Source: Sabellastarte sp. h YS-2021
Lineage: Eukaryota; Annelida; Polychaeta; Sabellida; Sabellidae
NCBI GenBank assembly: GCA_964017235.1
Contig: OZ024931.1
Span: 137,146,033-137,210,032, forward strand
Length of the DNA stretch: 64,000 nt
Direction: 5' to 3'
The translations under genes were made by a program, and so were the position numbers. Below the pieces are notes generated by a model. It was given only the letters and a program-made list of their open reading frames with translations. It was not told the DNA's origin and made no database searches. Of this stretch, positions 1-11,221 are shown piece after piece. How positions within the stretch are numbered: position 1 is the first letter of the stretch; each line of letters opens with the position of its first letter.

Positions 1-106
1 GAACTTTCTATACCTTACGGTTTCTGAGATACAGCCCGGACAAACTTTTTCCTGCTGCCCACCCACCCGCCCATCCCTACACCATGGGCAAAAACAATAC
101 CCCAAG

Positions 107-120
107 AGCCCTTAAGGGCT
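107..120. repeat. Perfect 14-bp palindrome
   Basis: AGCCCTTAAGGGCT is a perfect palindrome. It sits inside a longer imperfect one, because CCCCA at 100-104 pairs with TGGGG at 122-126. The surrounding 1-150 segment has no coding potential and looks like dispersed repeat DNA. No function is assigned. Confidence 0.6.
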
Positions 121-150
121 GTGGGGTAAAAACTGTTTTTCTCTAGTTTT

Positions 151-462
151 ACCATGTTGAATATATATCATACTCATATCTGCACATTTTATGCTGACAT
201 CAACCTGATAACTGTTTACTTTTATAACACCATTTTAAAAACAATAATTTTATGCAATATTAGATACTGGAAAAATGAATACTGAATCAACAATATTAAT
301 ATGCCAACACTGTTGTTCTGTATTTTTTACCATGTTGAATATATATCAGACTCATATCTACACAGTTTATACTGACATCGACCCGATAACTATTTACTTT
401 ATTAACACCATTTTAAAAACAATATTATTATGCAATATTACATATTGGAAAAATAAAACAAA
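151..462. repeat. Two-copy tandem repeat, period 178 bp
   Basis: A segment of about 130 bp starting ACCATGTTGAATATATATCA at 151 recurs at 329 with scattered substitutions. Both copies contain a run near AACACCATTTTAAAAACAAT and end near a TGGAAAAAT motif. The second copy lies in a spurious AT-rich open frame that has no protein-like features. Confidence 0.75.
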
Positions 463-1097
463 AATGCACGGTTGTTTTTTTTCCAGATATCCTAAATCTT
501 GCAAACTACTACTAACCAATTTATACAATATTTTTATGCAAAATTACTATAATTTTTTTTTTAATTTTTGCCATTTTACTTTTGTAAGTTTTCAAAAAAA
601 AATGTGCTGCTATATATGGTTCTTCTTTGTAAATTACTACAAATACTACATTCAATTAATGGTTTGGCTTTTTAAAAATAATGTCTTATAGCCTAAACCT
701 GTCATAAAACATTAAAATAAGAAATATTTAACCAATTAACACTGTAAACAAAATGCTATGTTAACCAAAACCATGTCTTTAACCTAAAGTACTTTTTCTC
801 TATTATTCAAAATTTTAGCATTTCCTTTTTGTACATCTTCATAAAATTGAAGTTTATTACTATTATAAATGTTTTTCTTCAAATGCTATACTTGATGGCA
901 TTGTACAACTAGAGATAGTAATTTCAAGATAGCAACTTTTAGCCTTTTTTGTTTACTTATGCTAAATATCTTTGTCACACTTACTGATGGGCAGTCTTAT
1001 TTCATTGAAAGCAATGTACAGTCCTGTTTGAAAAAATTAGACTCTACAATAATTTTTAACTGGTTCAATGGTTCTTCTGTTTTTTGAGCATATTGAA
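463..1097. other. AT-rich flank, no gene seen
   Basis: This is AT-rich DNA with homopolymer runs and no open frame of protein-like composition. It is the left genomic flank of the Polinton, and its last six bases (1098-1103, GTTCTC) are the target-site duplication. Confidence 0.6.
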
Positions 1098-1103
1098 GTT
1101 CTC
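1098..1103. repeat. Polinton target-site duplication, left copy
   Basis: GTTCTC lies immediately outside the left terminal repeat and is repeated exactly at 20706-20711 outside the right one. Six base pairs is the duplication length known for Polinton/Maverick integrases. Confidence 0.9.
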
Positions 1104-1198
1104 AGTAGTAATAGATGTAGTGGAGTCGCTCCACGGATATGACAGGGAATTGATCTTTAATGTAGTTTCTCAACTAAGGTCAATGCAGATCCCAATCA
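1104..1198 (+). repeat. Polinton left terminal inverted repeat
   Basis: The repeat starts AGTAGTAATAGATGTAG and is the reverse complement of 20611-20705 with five mismatches in 95 positions. It contains a small stem, TGGAG-tcg-CTCCA. Homology beyond 1198 is only patchy. The interval 1199-1834 up to the first polymerase frame holds subterminal AT-rich sequence without a gene. Confidence 0.92.
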
Positions 1199-1834
1199 GT
1201 GACTACTACCTCGATAATGTGTTAATAGGTTAGGCACTATGTATCACCTCACTCATGCATATGGATATATATTTATTGAAAATATGTTAATAGGATAACA
1301 TACCACATTGAGTTATTGTTAGATCTTTCCATATGGCTATATATATGCATGTGTATATGCTTTGTGAGACTGTAAACGTATGTATATACTTTTAGATGAC
1401 AACAACAACCAACAACAGCTGTAATCTTCAACAATATAAAAATATTTAAAATATGGAATCAAGAATTAACACATATAATATTTATCTCCATGTGAAGAAA
1501 ATGAACCTAAAATAGCCAGATGTATTCCTTACTCTTGTTTTAAAAGAATCTGAAATTACAAATTTAGGACAATTTTTATGTGTTTGTTTCATGTAACCTG
1601 TTATCTGTGGCATTAGCCATGTCATGGTGTATCAATTTTGAAAGCAGTTTGTGATGTTATTTCTTTTAAAATAAGAAATTTTTTCAACAGATGGAAGGAA
1701 TCATGGTGCACATATTCAGCATATGCTGAAAGAATGAGAACTCGAATTCACTCAGATCTAGATTAAAATTGATCTCCAAATCTATAAATTCCACAATAAG
1801 ATGATAGCATATCAGAAATCTTGTAACTTTAAGA

Positions 1835-4800
1835 ATGAATTATAATTGTTATTACAATAATTTTTATATGCTTAGAGCTACTAACTTGGCTAAGCATGAG
1901 AAGATATGTATTTTCAATACTAAAAATAAAAAGAAATGTGTCACATGCGATAAAGTGTTTTATTCATACGATGAATTATTTAAACATTCAAGGACATGTG
2001 GAGAGTTTATGTGTTTTCAATGTTCCATTTTTGTCTACAAAAGCATTGGATTACCATATTTTAACAAGACATAGGCATCTAGAAGTTCCAAAGAAGTCAT
2101 ACAAATGTGCAATATGTAACAAAATCTGTAAAGATAGGAAAGAATTGTATTCTCACAGACTAAACCAGCATTGGGGAAATGACAATATTCAGAATATACC
2201 CCCAGTTATTCGAGATCATGGAAATAATGAACTATTAGAGGTTTATAATACTAACAGGTAATATATTTTTGTGGAAGACGAAAATGGAGAACTTAAGAAA
2301 ATGTATATAACTTTACTACCAATGATCTTCACAGGGGATACAGAGAAATTAAAGGACATCTTACAGAAATATATAACAAGCAAATGAATGCTTATAGAAT
2401 CAATTTTTCACTTGGAATGATATTGCAGAACACTAAAGTGTTATATTTTCCATTTACAATATCTAATAGAAATAGTATAAATTTTTTATCCATAAATTAA
2501 CTAGAATTGATGTTATTTAACAAGCAAGAGCAGTAAGACCTTCCACTAACTAGATTTTGGTTGTCATAACTAATGTGCAATATACAATATTTTTGACGGA
2601 TTTCCCACTTGGAGGTGCAGAAGATCTACCCACCTACCTGAAGATTAATAAACATTTGAAAACTTTATTTATTAATAAAGGATCAATAAACCTTATAAAG
2701 ATAATTTATATTTCTTTAGATGTTTGAAATTTCATTTTAAGAATCTTAATAATGTACTATATTATTTGAATAGATGGAGAACATTTAATTATTTACCTAT
2801 ATTTTCAAATAATAATATTAACTTTAATGGTGTAACATTGGATGATATCTTTAAACTTGAAGAATGTTTCAACATTAAAATTTATATCTTTAATATGAAT
2901 CCTAATGGTGCTGTGAATCTCATTTTCGATTCTATTAATGAAAATAATGATATAATGTATCTTAATATTTTTGATAATCATTTAAGTTATATAACAGATT
3001 TTAAAAACTTTATAAAGATGTATGAATGTGAAAAATGTAGTAAAATGTTTAAAAATGAATGGAATCTGAAGAGACACTATGGATCATGTTATGAAAGGAT
3101 TAAATATATATTTTCTGGTGCTTTTCACAAAAATGAGCAGACCATATTTGAAAAATTTGAGCATTTAGATATTTTTGTGCCTTTGAATGAAAGATTTTAT
3201 CACAAATTTTCTGGAAGCATTAAATTAGATCAAAATGTGACAGAAAAACTACATTGGATCTCAAGACATAAACTGTTAAGCATGAGTATTGCCTCAAATA
3301 TAGAGGGGTATAATAACCCAAATGTTTTGTTGATACATCTAAAAATTTAATAACAAAAATGGTGGTATACCTAAATCAAATAAGTGAACTAAATGCTAAT
3401 AACCAAAAAATTAAATACAAATACGTTTTTGATGCCCTTGACCAATTAATTGAAAGATATTCTGATACAAATGAATATGAGCAAAATCAGGAAACTACTG
3501 AAACAGATATGACTGAAAATATTCATCCTAAAATTTTCATGTATTAATGATATCAGAAAGAAATTTGAGCATTATTTATCTCAATTACCTGTTGTAGGTT
3601 TTAATTCTGGAAAATGTGACATAAATTTAATAAAAAGGGAAATTATGCTTTTTATTTCTGAAATTACAAAGATAACAAAATTTTCACCATTAAGAAAGAC
3701 AATTCTTACATATCTATAACCACACCTCACCCGAAATTTTTAGATATATCCAATTTTATAGCACCTGGATGTTCTTACAGTCAATTTTTAAACGCATATG
3801 GATCCGAACTTAATAAAGGTGTTTTTTCACACGAATGGTTTGATTCTCATGAAAATTATCATTTCCTTCACTACCTTCACCCCACGATTTTTATTCAAAA
3901 GTTTCTAACTCAAACCCTATCAAATGTGATGAGGACTACTCAAAACTAAAACAAATATGGGAAAAGAAGGCATGCAAACATTTAAGGACTACTTAATTTA
4001 TTATAATAACTTAGATACAGGTCCTTTCTGCATTGCCCTCAAGAATTTTATCAACATATATACATCTCAAGAGACAGACATTTTTAAAGACTTTGTCACT
4101 CTACCAGGAGTGGCTAGAAAAATGTTATATAACTCATCAAAAAAAAATTTTGCTAATTAATTCAGATAATGCTGATCTGTATTATACCCTAAGGAGAAAT
4201 ATTGTAGAAGGTCCTAGTATTATTTTTTGAAGATATCACTAAAAGAAATGTGACGAATATTAAAGGAATAGAAGGTAATAAGTGTAAAGCTATTGTCGGT
4301 TATGATTGTAACGGTCTATATTCATACGCAATTAAACAAGAAATGCCTACAGGTGTATATGTCAGGAGATTAAGTTCTACAAACTTCAAACCAAAAGTAA
4401 GCGAAAAATACATCGATTTGTACGTTTGGATGGACTTCATAATGAAAATGAAAAATAATTAAGACTTTGCATGAACTGAACAATAAAAAAGAAATAAGAA
4501 TAGGAAATTATTTGTTAGATGGATATTGTATTCAAAATAAAACTGTCTATGAATATCATCAATGTTGTTATCATTATTGTAGCGAAGATTGTCCGACTGT
4601 AAAGAAAATTAAATTTCATAAATGGCTCCAAAAAAAATTAAGAAGGTACAAAAGAAAGATATAAAAAAGAAGAATTTTTATTATCTCTAAGTTATAAGTA
4701 TGTATCTATCAAAGAATGTATTTTTAAGTGTGATATCAAAGAAAAATGCAATGATTTATATGATTCATATTTGCCCTCATATTTTAAAATGAACAGATCA

Positions 4801-5991
4801 ATACTAACATATGAAAAAATTATTAAAGATATTAAGAATGGAACGTTATTTGGTGCTGTGGAGGTAGATATCAATGTTCAATCAGAGTACATTCAAAAAT
4901 TTTAAGAATTCCCTGCTTTTTTGTACTTGTAGCGTTCCAATGGAGGTCATTGGAAAATACATGTTAGAATACTCTTTAAAAATGATATTTCATTCGATTA
5001 TAAGAGACTTCTAATTAGTACTAATCAAGCTGAAAGAATTTTAATTGCTACTCCATTATTGAGATGGTATTTGAAGAATAATACAGAAATTTCCAAATTA
5101 TATCAAATAATTGAATATCAACCTAAGAAATGTTTTAAAAATTTTATTGATAAGGTTACCAAGTTTAGAATTGAAGGAGATAAGAACCTAGATAAGGATA
5201 TCATAGGTGATACATGTAAGTTATTAAGTAATAGTTCTTATGGTTCAGTTTTAATGGATAAAACACATTAATGTGAGATAACAAGTAAATCTAAAATGTC
5301 TAAAATTAGAAATTCCTCCAAATTCAAGGCTATGGAAGAATTAAATCATGATATTTTTGAAGTAGAAACTTGTAAAAGTCGCTTAGCCTTAGACACCCGC
5401 GTTCAAGTTGGATTTTTTATCTTACAATACACCAAATTAAGGATGTTAGAATTCTATCATGACTCTATGGTGAAATACTTCAATCCTAACTCTTTTGAAT
5501 TAACCGAAACCGATACTGACGGTATTTACATGGCAAGTAATTAAGAAAACATAGACGAATGCATAAATAAAATGTATAAAAAATTTGAAAAAGAAATTTT
5601 TGGCTCTTGTCGTGATCTTAACTATACTCAATGGTTTCTGAGTAGATGCTGTCCTACTCATATTGTTTCATGAAAGTGTGAGGTTGGAAGGTTTAAGCTT
5701 GAATTTGAAGGTACAAAAATGATATCTTTATGTTCAAAATCCTACATAATCAAAAATGAAGAAGGAAAACAAAAAATTTCCTGTAAGGGTGTTTCAAAGA
5801 AGGCACTTACCAACGCAATGGAAATATTTGAGGTAACTTTAATGTCAAAAAATGTCATCAGCTCTAAGAATATCAGCTTCAGAATTAACAAATCTGTTAT
5901 ACAGACATATTCCCAAGAAAAAATAGGTTTCTACGGAACATCTGGATATCACGGTGTCACCATGGGACGAAAAAATTGTACTTTTAGATGA
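1835..5991 (+). pseudogene. Polinton protein-primed DNA polymerase B (broken)
   Basis: This is a family B, viral/organellar-type DNA polymerase expected to replicate the element. From the N terminus there are C2H2-like fingers (1835-2261), a linker, a further finger with CEKCSKMF at about 3020-3080, then exonuclease-like sequence, including a GFNSGK motif near 3598. The palm follows: a DCNGLYSYA motif near 4300, a KLLSNSSYG motif near 5220 and a TDTDG metal-binding motif near 5515. A C-terminal SKxYxxK-type region lies at 5719-5991. Reading requires many frame changes and passes several stops, for example at 2262, 3350, 4462, 5271 and 5544, so no full-length protein can be made. Family identity is firm. 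Function in this copy is lost. Confidence 0.9.
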
Positions 5992-6429
5992 CATTCATAA
6001 TCCCCTTTCAAATTTACATCAATGCAAACTGACATATGATGGCTTTGGCTTTTGTTCCTCAGAACACCTTACTTTTTAATATCTAAAGATGTAAAAAAAT
6101 ATGAATTGAGTAATCAAATTTTACATGAAACAGATCCCTTTCAATTAGAAATTCTTATGGATGATTTGAATAAAAACTATCAAAAAGATGACAGAGAAAG
6201 AATTATGAGATTTGCAATTCTCCAGAAATTTACTCAAAATCAAGAATTCAGAGAAAAAGTGAAGGAATGTTCCAATAGCTACATAGCCTATAAACAAAAC
6301 ACATTAAGTAAACAATATCTTTCATTTTGGGGTGTAAGCACATCCTCAAATCTTGTTCTTGTATTGAAGCCATCATCTTTATCACTTAATCTACTGGGAA
6401 AAATTTTGATGGATTATTCAAAAAAGTAG
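5981..6429 (+). pseudogene. NADAR (YbiA-like) domain downstream of or fused to polymerase B
   Basis: In the frame beginning at 5981 the sequence continues from the polymerase tail into an NPLSN motif and an SSEH motif (up to the stop at 6077-6079). In the frame from 6052 it continues with RIMRFAILQKFTQN, a FWG motif and a closing LNLLGKIL. This order is the NADAR/YbiA signature (NPLSN, SSEH, KFxQN, WG). NADAR enzymes are glycosidases acting on ADP-ribose-linked or related N-glycosides. One frameshift separates the polymerase frame from the domain, and a second break lies near 6077. Whether it was a C-terminal domain of the polymerase or a separate gene cannot be settled here. Convergent AATAAA-rich spacer follows at 6430-6620. 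Confidence 0.72.
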
Positions 6430-6625
6430 ACTCCCTAATGTAATTTTTTTGTTTTTTCTTGGGTAATAAAACATTGAAATATAAATAAATTTTATTCTAT
6501 ACTTTATACAATCTTTTTGTTAGAAGCATATATTCATTGAATATCATGTAACAATATCATTGTTAAAATAACCTGTTAGAAAATTTAAAAAAATAAAAAA
6601 AAGTTTTGTTTTTTTTTCCACATTG

Positions 6626-7021
6626 CTACAGTGTTGAAACCTGCTGTATATAGTCATCATAAAATTTTACTACAATAAATTCATTTTCCTTGTATGTATT
6701 ACCAACTCGATGAAGTATTCTAACCATGCCCTCATTACATGAACTGTAGTAGCTGTAAAACAAACAGAATAATCCATAGGTATTAGAATACAAAGACTGT
6801 AATCTTTTGTTATTATATTTATATGCTAAAATCTGTCTGAATAAAATGTTCTTTATGTATTCATCTGGTTTTCTTCCTATCGAATCAAAATGTTCCACAA
6901 TATGATTTGAAATATAATGTAACACAATCCAGTGACTTCCTTTCTTCTCAGAACTGTCTAAATTTACTACTATCAGGGATGGATAATCTAAATTTTCAGG
7001 AATTAAATCTATCGGATGCAC
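6626..7021 (-). CDS. Adenain-like cysteine protease (PRO), catalytic Cys replaced
   Basis: At about 131 aa the length and motif order match the C5 (adenovirus-type) maturation protease found in Polintons, which processes capsid proteins. A GSHWIVLHY histidine motif, an EHFDSIG acidic motif and LQSLYS (oxyanion Gln) are visible. The usual SxxCGxFC motif here reads SNTYGLFC: the catalytic cysteine is tyrosine (codon at 6776-6778), one G-to-A change from Cys. The frame is otherwise open, and translation may start further upstream than the first Met. As written the enzyme should be inactive. It lies next to the capsid gene, as in other Polintons. Confidence 0.85.
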   Translation of the reverse strand: MHPIDLIPENLDYPSLIVVNLDSSEKKGSHWIVLHYISNHIVEHFDSIGRKPDEYIKNILFRQILAYKYNNKRLQSLYSNTYGLFCLFYSYYSSCNEGMVRILHRVGNTYKENEFIVVKFYDDYIQQVSTL

Positions 7022-7092
7022 ACCTTTGACATTTTTTTAAACTTTTTGATCTTTCATCATAAGATCTTTTATTTCATTATTATCAATGAGTC

Positions 7093-8383
7093 TTACTGAA
7101 TATTGACGTTTCTTGTGTGATTGATTGTCAATGTCTCTGGATACTTTGCATATACTAAAACATTTATAGTTTCAGCTAATGCCTTTGAAAATCTCATGTT
7201 TACTTTATGATGTCTATTCATCGACTTGCTCATAATCTTTCCACTTAGATAACTTTGAATATCAAACAGGAATAATGTAAATCCCTTATATTCTAGTAAA
7301 TTAATTACCAATCCTTTCTTCTTATTGCATTCATTATCTGATAAGCTAAGATGAGACGAAACAAAATCCCCACCCTCGAAATTTGGACTTAAGGCTCTAT
7401 TTGGGACTGATTGACCATCTACTGCAACCTCTAGGTAATTTAAATTTATATGTTTAAAAAGGGTTTTATCATAACTTCCAGAATAAGATGAATTTAAAAC
7501 TATTGCTATAATTAATTCACTAGGAATTTTACCATGATATATATTATCTGTCATGTGACTTAATGAGCCTGATGCCACAGTAAATTTTTTGATATCGCTT
7601 CTCCAGAAGGGGTACAATGCAGGACTTATTTTTAAAGCCTCGTTATGTGCAACTATCATTTTTGGGTCTAATGAAATATGACATACCTTTAGAATCGCAT
7701 CCGTAATTTTAAGTTTATAAGCTTTATTATCATTTCTCAATAATCCGAAAGGATTTGTAGATTGAAAAAAATTGAAATTAATGGATACCCCATTCAATAT
7801 TGCCCTGTTTTGACCATTTGAAAAGTCTGAGAAAAGAACGCCCTCAATATGCATCTCCTCCCCATCTTTTGTAGGTCTAGGTCTTTCAGAAAATCCAGAA
7901 TTTACACCTATATATGTTACAACATCAAAATAGCCTGGTAAATCTTTAAAATAGAATGCAGCCTGAGCCGGTGAATTTAACATATCGATATTCGACTGTA
8001 GAAATAAATCTATCATAGCTTTATATGGATAATTGACTGCTACATCAGCAGAAACTATTTTTTAGTTTAAAGATAAACCAATTTGTCAAAAAATGGAATG
8101 TGAAGTAAAATTTACAGGCCCTACTTGTTCACTTTCAGCAGTTGGTTTGCCATTTATATCTCGTTCATCCTTAATTTTTTCTCCATCAGATCCTGTAATT
8201 ACATATGCAATATGAATTTTACTTGTTGCAAATTAATATAATCCAATGATGTGCCTGGTATACTAAATTCTATTATTCTGAAATCGCGGCCACAGGATTG
8301 AACTCTATCCGGTACTCTTTTTTTATCGAGTTATCAATTGGAGGTGGAGCTAAAATAGATACAGAAGTTTGAACTACATCCAT
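7093..8383 (-). pseudogene. Polinton major capsid protein (hexon-like), broken near N terminus
   Basis: The C-terminal 307 codons (7093-8016) are open and match the long conserved mollusc Polinton capsid family. Visible blocks include YKLKITDAILKV, FKHINLNYLEVAVDGQ and FTLFLFDIQSYLSG. The N-terminal part is readable upstream. It begins with an MDVVQT start at 8383 followed by a PPPIDNSIKKEY block and an IEFSIPGTSLDY block near 8255-8285, but it is divided by at least two frameshifts and a stop at 8017-8260. The family forms the double-jelly-roll major capsid protein. Assignment as major rather than minor capsid rests on family resemblance and on position between the protease and the penton-like gene. 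Confidence 0.75.
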
Positions 8384-8424
8384 ATTGCTTTGTACGAGGG
8401 TGAAATTTTTGGCTTCCCCTTTTC

Positions 8425-8778
8425 TTATGTTTTTGCTATTTTACCTATTCTCTTTTTTTGTTTTGCTCTTTGTAATTTCTTTTCAAGTTTCTTTATTCTT
8501 CTTAACCTTCTTTTTTATTCTTATTCAGATCTCCCCTACCCCCAGTTTCATCAATTTTTATTTTTAGCTCTATTTATAGATAATTCATGCCTAACCTTGT
8601 TTTTAGCTTGCTCTACAGCTTGTTGAGTAGGAGTAACAACAGTTACATCTAAATTCTTATCCTTGCTATCATTCGAAATATTAAGCCTATTATCTAATAC
8701 ATAAAATTTCCTCTGATAAGGTATTTCACCTTGTATACATTTTTTACAGAAATCCAAATAGTTGTTCATTATCTTCAT
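8425..8778 (-). pseudogene. Small Polinton protein with basic tail
   Basis: The first 75 codons contain IQGEIPYQRKFYVLDN and a VVTPTQQAVEQAK block, a pattern I associate with a small conserved protein beside the capsid genes in mollusc Polintons. After a frameshift near 8550 the next stretch, down to a stop at 8425-8427, encodes a Lys/Arg-rich tail (LRRIKKLEKKLQRAKQKKR). Such a basic tail could bind or condense DNA in the particle, but that is inference. The start codon overlaps the stop of the preceding gene in an ATGA arrangement (8775-8778), which suggests coupled expression. Confidence 0.55.
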
Positions 8779-9176
8779 TTCCTGAAATGTAGTGTAACAG
8801 ACACGGGTGCAGTAAGAGTTGATAACAGTCTTAGCTGGTTATCCTTTACATATACTCTTATTCGGTTTAAACTATTAACTTTTATTGGAAAATAAAAAAT
8901 ATAACTAGATGAACTGTTTAATCGCATTAAGGTATGTAAAATTGGTTCTAGAGAATTTCTGATGTAACTGTAGTCGACTATATCTGAGAATATGTAACAT
9001 TTTTCTGATATAGTTTCTGAACAGAAGAAATCACACATACCAATTTCCCAATCACCTGTTAACTGAAGTCTTTCTTTAAGTTCAACAATAAAATTAGAAG
9101 GGCCATTGTCCTGATGGCACAACAAGGAATCCTCTGAAGACAAGAATATGAAGAAACTCGTCTGTTCTATCGTCAA
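8775..9176 (-). CDS. Polinton minor capsid (penton-like) protein
   Basis: This 133-aa open frame has the conserved block LTGDWEIGMCDFF early on and ends in a VSVTLHFRK block. Both are hallmarks of the small Polinton structural protein usually called penton or minor capsid. The frame has no internal stop. It may be shortened, because homologues I recall are longer in the middle. It overlaps the next gene (8425-8778) by four bases. Structural role is inferred from family resemblance and neighbours. Confidence 0.6.
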   Translation of the reverse strand: MTIEQTSFFIFLSSEDSLLCHQDNGPSNFIVELKERLQLTGDWEIGMCDFFCSETISEKCYIFSDIVDYSYIRNSLEPILHTLMRLNSSSSYIFYFPIKVNSLNRIRVYVKDNQLRLLSTLTAPVSVTLHFRK

Positions 9177-10050
9177 GAATTTATGTATAATTTAATTTTC
9201 GATATATTCTACACTCTCCTCTAAAATCCAAGAGTTAAATTTTTTGGCCAACCTTTCTACTTAACAAATAATTCTTTTTTTCTTATTTCTTGTTATTTTT
9301 AAGATCTTTTTTATTTTATATATCATATTATTATCAAGATATGCTATTTAAAGTTCTCATTTATAGAAATAACCATCTATAATATCATTATTATAATCCT
9401 TCAATTGGTACATAGGTTGATTCTGGTTAATTTTTCAGAGTATTCACGATCAAAGGTTTTTTTCATATAAGGAATTTTAACTCTATCTGATACGTTATAT
9501 TTAAATTTCTTTCATCCATGTACGCCAGTGATCAAATTTTTAAAAAATTTTTGTGCTGAGAAGTAGGACTTAGGATAAGCTACATTCGCATAATGATTTG
9601 ACCAAACTTTATAAGGAATGGAATTTTGTGCATCCTGAGGTGACATCTTAATAGATCTATGTATTGAATTATTGTATCCACTTGTTAAATCTGATAATAT
9701 ATCTATCTATCAAAAAGTTTCTCTGTTTGTAAAATGTTTAAATATTTTTAATTTAATTGTTTTCGTAACTCGTTCTGCAAAGTTTGCTTTAGTTTCATAA
9801 TAGGTGAAGATATGATCGATAGTTTCTTCTTCCAATAAGTTTCAAACGGTTTATTTTATATTTACTTCCCTGGTCAGTCCTCAATTTTTTGGGTTTAACT
9901 CATTTGTCATTTATTAATCTTTCAAAAAATTTTATCATCTCAGATCCTGAAAGAGTTTTTAATGGATAAGTGTATAAAAATCTTGAAAAAATATCAATGG
10001 AAACCATGAAGTAACTATAACCATAATTTATATCTTTATATTTTACCATA

Positions 10051-10672
10051 CGGGGGGCAGCGATTCGCGGGGACAGTGATTTGCCAATTTGTATTGTACC
10101 TCATTTAAAACTAACATCAGTGTTGCTGCTGAAGGAGCCTTATCATAGAAGAGCATAGAAAAGTGTGCAACATGTCTTGATACTTTTCTAAGATTTTAGA
10201 ACTGACAGCATGCAGGATTATAAAGATGAATAAAAAAGTTTAAATGACACTGAAAAATAAGACTAACAAACTGCATCTGACTGATGCAAAGAGCTGTATG
10301 TTCTCTAAACTGTGTCTGGGGTCAATATAAATACTATTTTTAATTCATTAAGTGCTACAATACATTAGGAAGAATTGATTTTTACCTTTAATTATTGTTT
10401 GCAAAATGTTTAACAGTCTTTGTAATTTTTTTGGAACATTATAAAATAATCTGCGATATCCTGTCCACTTTCTAACAGCCCTAATCTTAATGTCATGGGA
10501 CAAGTTCTATTGGTGTATTTATACTTATCTCAAAATATATTTTATGATGCTACTATCATTTTACAGTTTGAAGAACCTCTTTTCATTGTGATAACTTTTA
10601 TAAAACCACACTGCATATTTGTTCTCAAGAAACTGCATTTTGTCGTTTTTATGGGCAAATCGCTGCCCCCCG
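10051..10672. mobile_element. 622-bp MITE with TA target duplication, inside the integrase
   Basis: The ends are inverted copies of CGGGGGGCAGCGATT (left from 10051, right ending at 10672), flanked by TA at 10049-10050 and 10673-10674. TA duplications point to a Tc1/mariner-superfamily source. No coding capacity is seen. Removing the insert with one TA rejoins the flanking integrase codons in the same frame, which confirms both boundaries to the base. Confidence 0.85.
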
Positions 10673-10774
10673 TATTAGCTGTATCACTGTCCCACTGGTA
10701 GTTCAAGTAAAAAGCAAGTACTCTAGAATGTCTAAAACTTCAGACAACTGGATGGTGTGTTGTATGAGATTCTT

Positions 10775-11002
10775 CGGGGGCCACGGTGGCAGAGTGGTAA
10801 CACTCTCGCCTCCCACCTCTGAGGCCGGGGATCGATCCCCGTACGGGCTCAAGTGGGAAAGCTGGTAGTTGCTTACCGTTGGTCGGCAGTTTACAGTACA
10901 CAACCCTAGCGAACTCTATGTACTGGTTTCCTCTGCCCTTCCAACTACCCGTCGTGATATGACCTGTACAGTGTTGAAAGCGACGTTAAACCCCAAATAA
11001 CA
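10775..11002 (+). mobile_element. tRNA-derived SINE, copy 1, inside the integrase
   Basis: An A-box-like TGGCAGAGTGG lies at 10787-10797 and a B-box-like GGATCGATCC at 10829-10838. These are the RNA polymerase III promoter elements of a tRNA-derived head. The tail ends CGACGTTAAACCCCAAATAA. The 14-bp duplication TGTATGAGATTCTT flanks it at 10761-10774 and 11003-11016. Three other copies occur at 25642, 45101 and 53464. A central GTTTCCTCTGC segment suggests the V-SINE group known in molluscs (RUDI-like), by memory only. Confidence 0.88.
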
Positions 11003-11221
11003 TGTATGAGATTCTTGCATACTTAGCCATTTCTTCAGGTATTTAGGAGTGACTTTAAATAATCCATCTTTCTTTATTTTGTTATATAATTTATAGAAAC
11101 CACTAAATGATACAGGACTTCTGAGATCTTAGTAGAGATTATGTAAGTAGCTATTCACTTCCTCATTTTTAGAATTTTCTTTCCCACTTTCATAAGCATT
11201 CTGGTTTAATTCCTTTTCCTT

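Larger units (their letters stand above)
9190..11130 (-). pseudogene. Polinton integrase (retroviral DDE type), split by two insertions
   Basis: Reading from 11130 downward, there is an N-terminal block SPVSFSGFYKLYNKIKKDG with a KYLKKWL motif, which is the zinc-binding/N-terminal region typical of these integrases. It is interrupted by the SINE at 10775-11002. An HSRV..QWDSDTAN block with a catalytic Asp comes next, then the MITE at 10051-10672. After that come a VSIDIFSRFLYTYPL block, an LRTDQGSKY block with the second Asp, and NFAERVTKTIKLKI, which carries the expected Glu. A C-terminal SH3-like region with a VSDRVKIPYMKKTF motif ends near 9200. Several stops and frameshifts also lie in 9200-9900. 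The enzyme would normally insert the element and create 6-bp duplications. Confidence 0.85.

Noticed and set aside
275-691. A 138-codon open frame in AT-rich DNA
   Set aside because: Phe/Tyr/Asn-rich composition from A/T runs, overlaps a tandem repeat, no domain or signal features.
8369-8626. Hydrophobic plus-strand frames that look like membrane proteins
   Set aside because: They are antisense to the Lys/Arg-rich tail and spacer of the Polinton capsid region; the AAG/AAA-rich tail gives Phe/Leu codons on the other strand.
10703-10903. A 66-codon minus frame across the SINE
   Set aside because: It runs across the SINE and into the broken integrase; no independent support.
10775-11002. A tRNA gene
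   Set aside because: A and B boxes are present, but there is no cloverleaf-capable 73-nt unit with CCA-side pairing. Length, tail and target duplication show a SINE.
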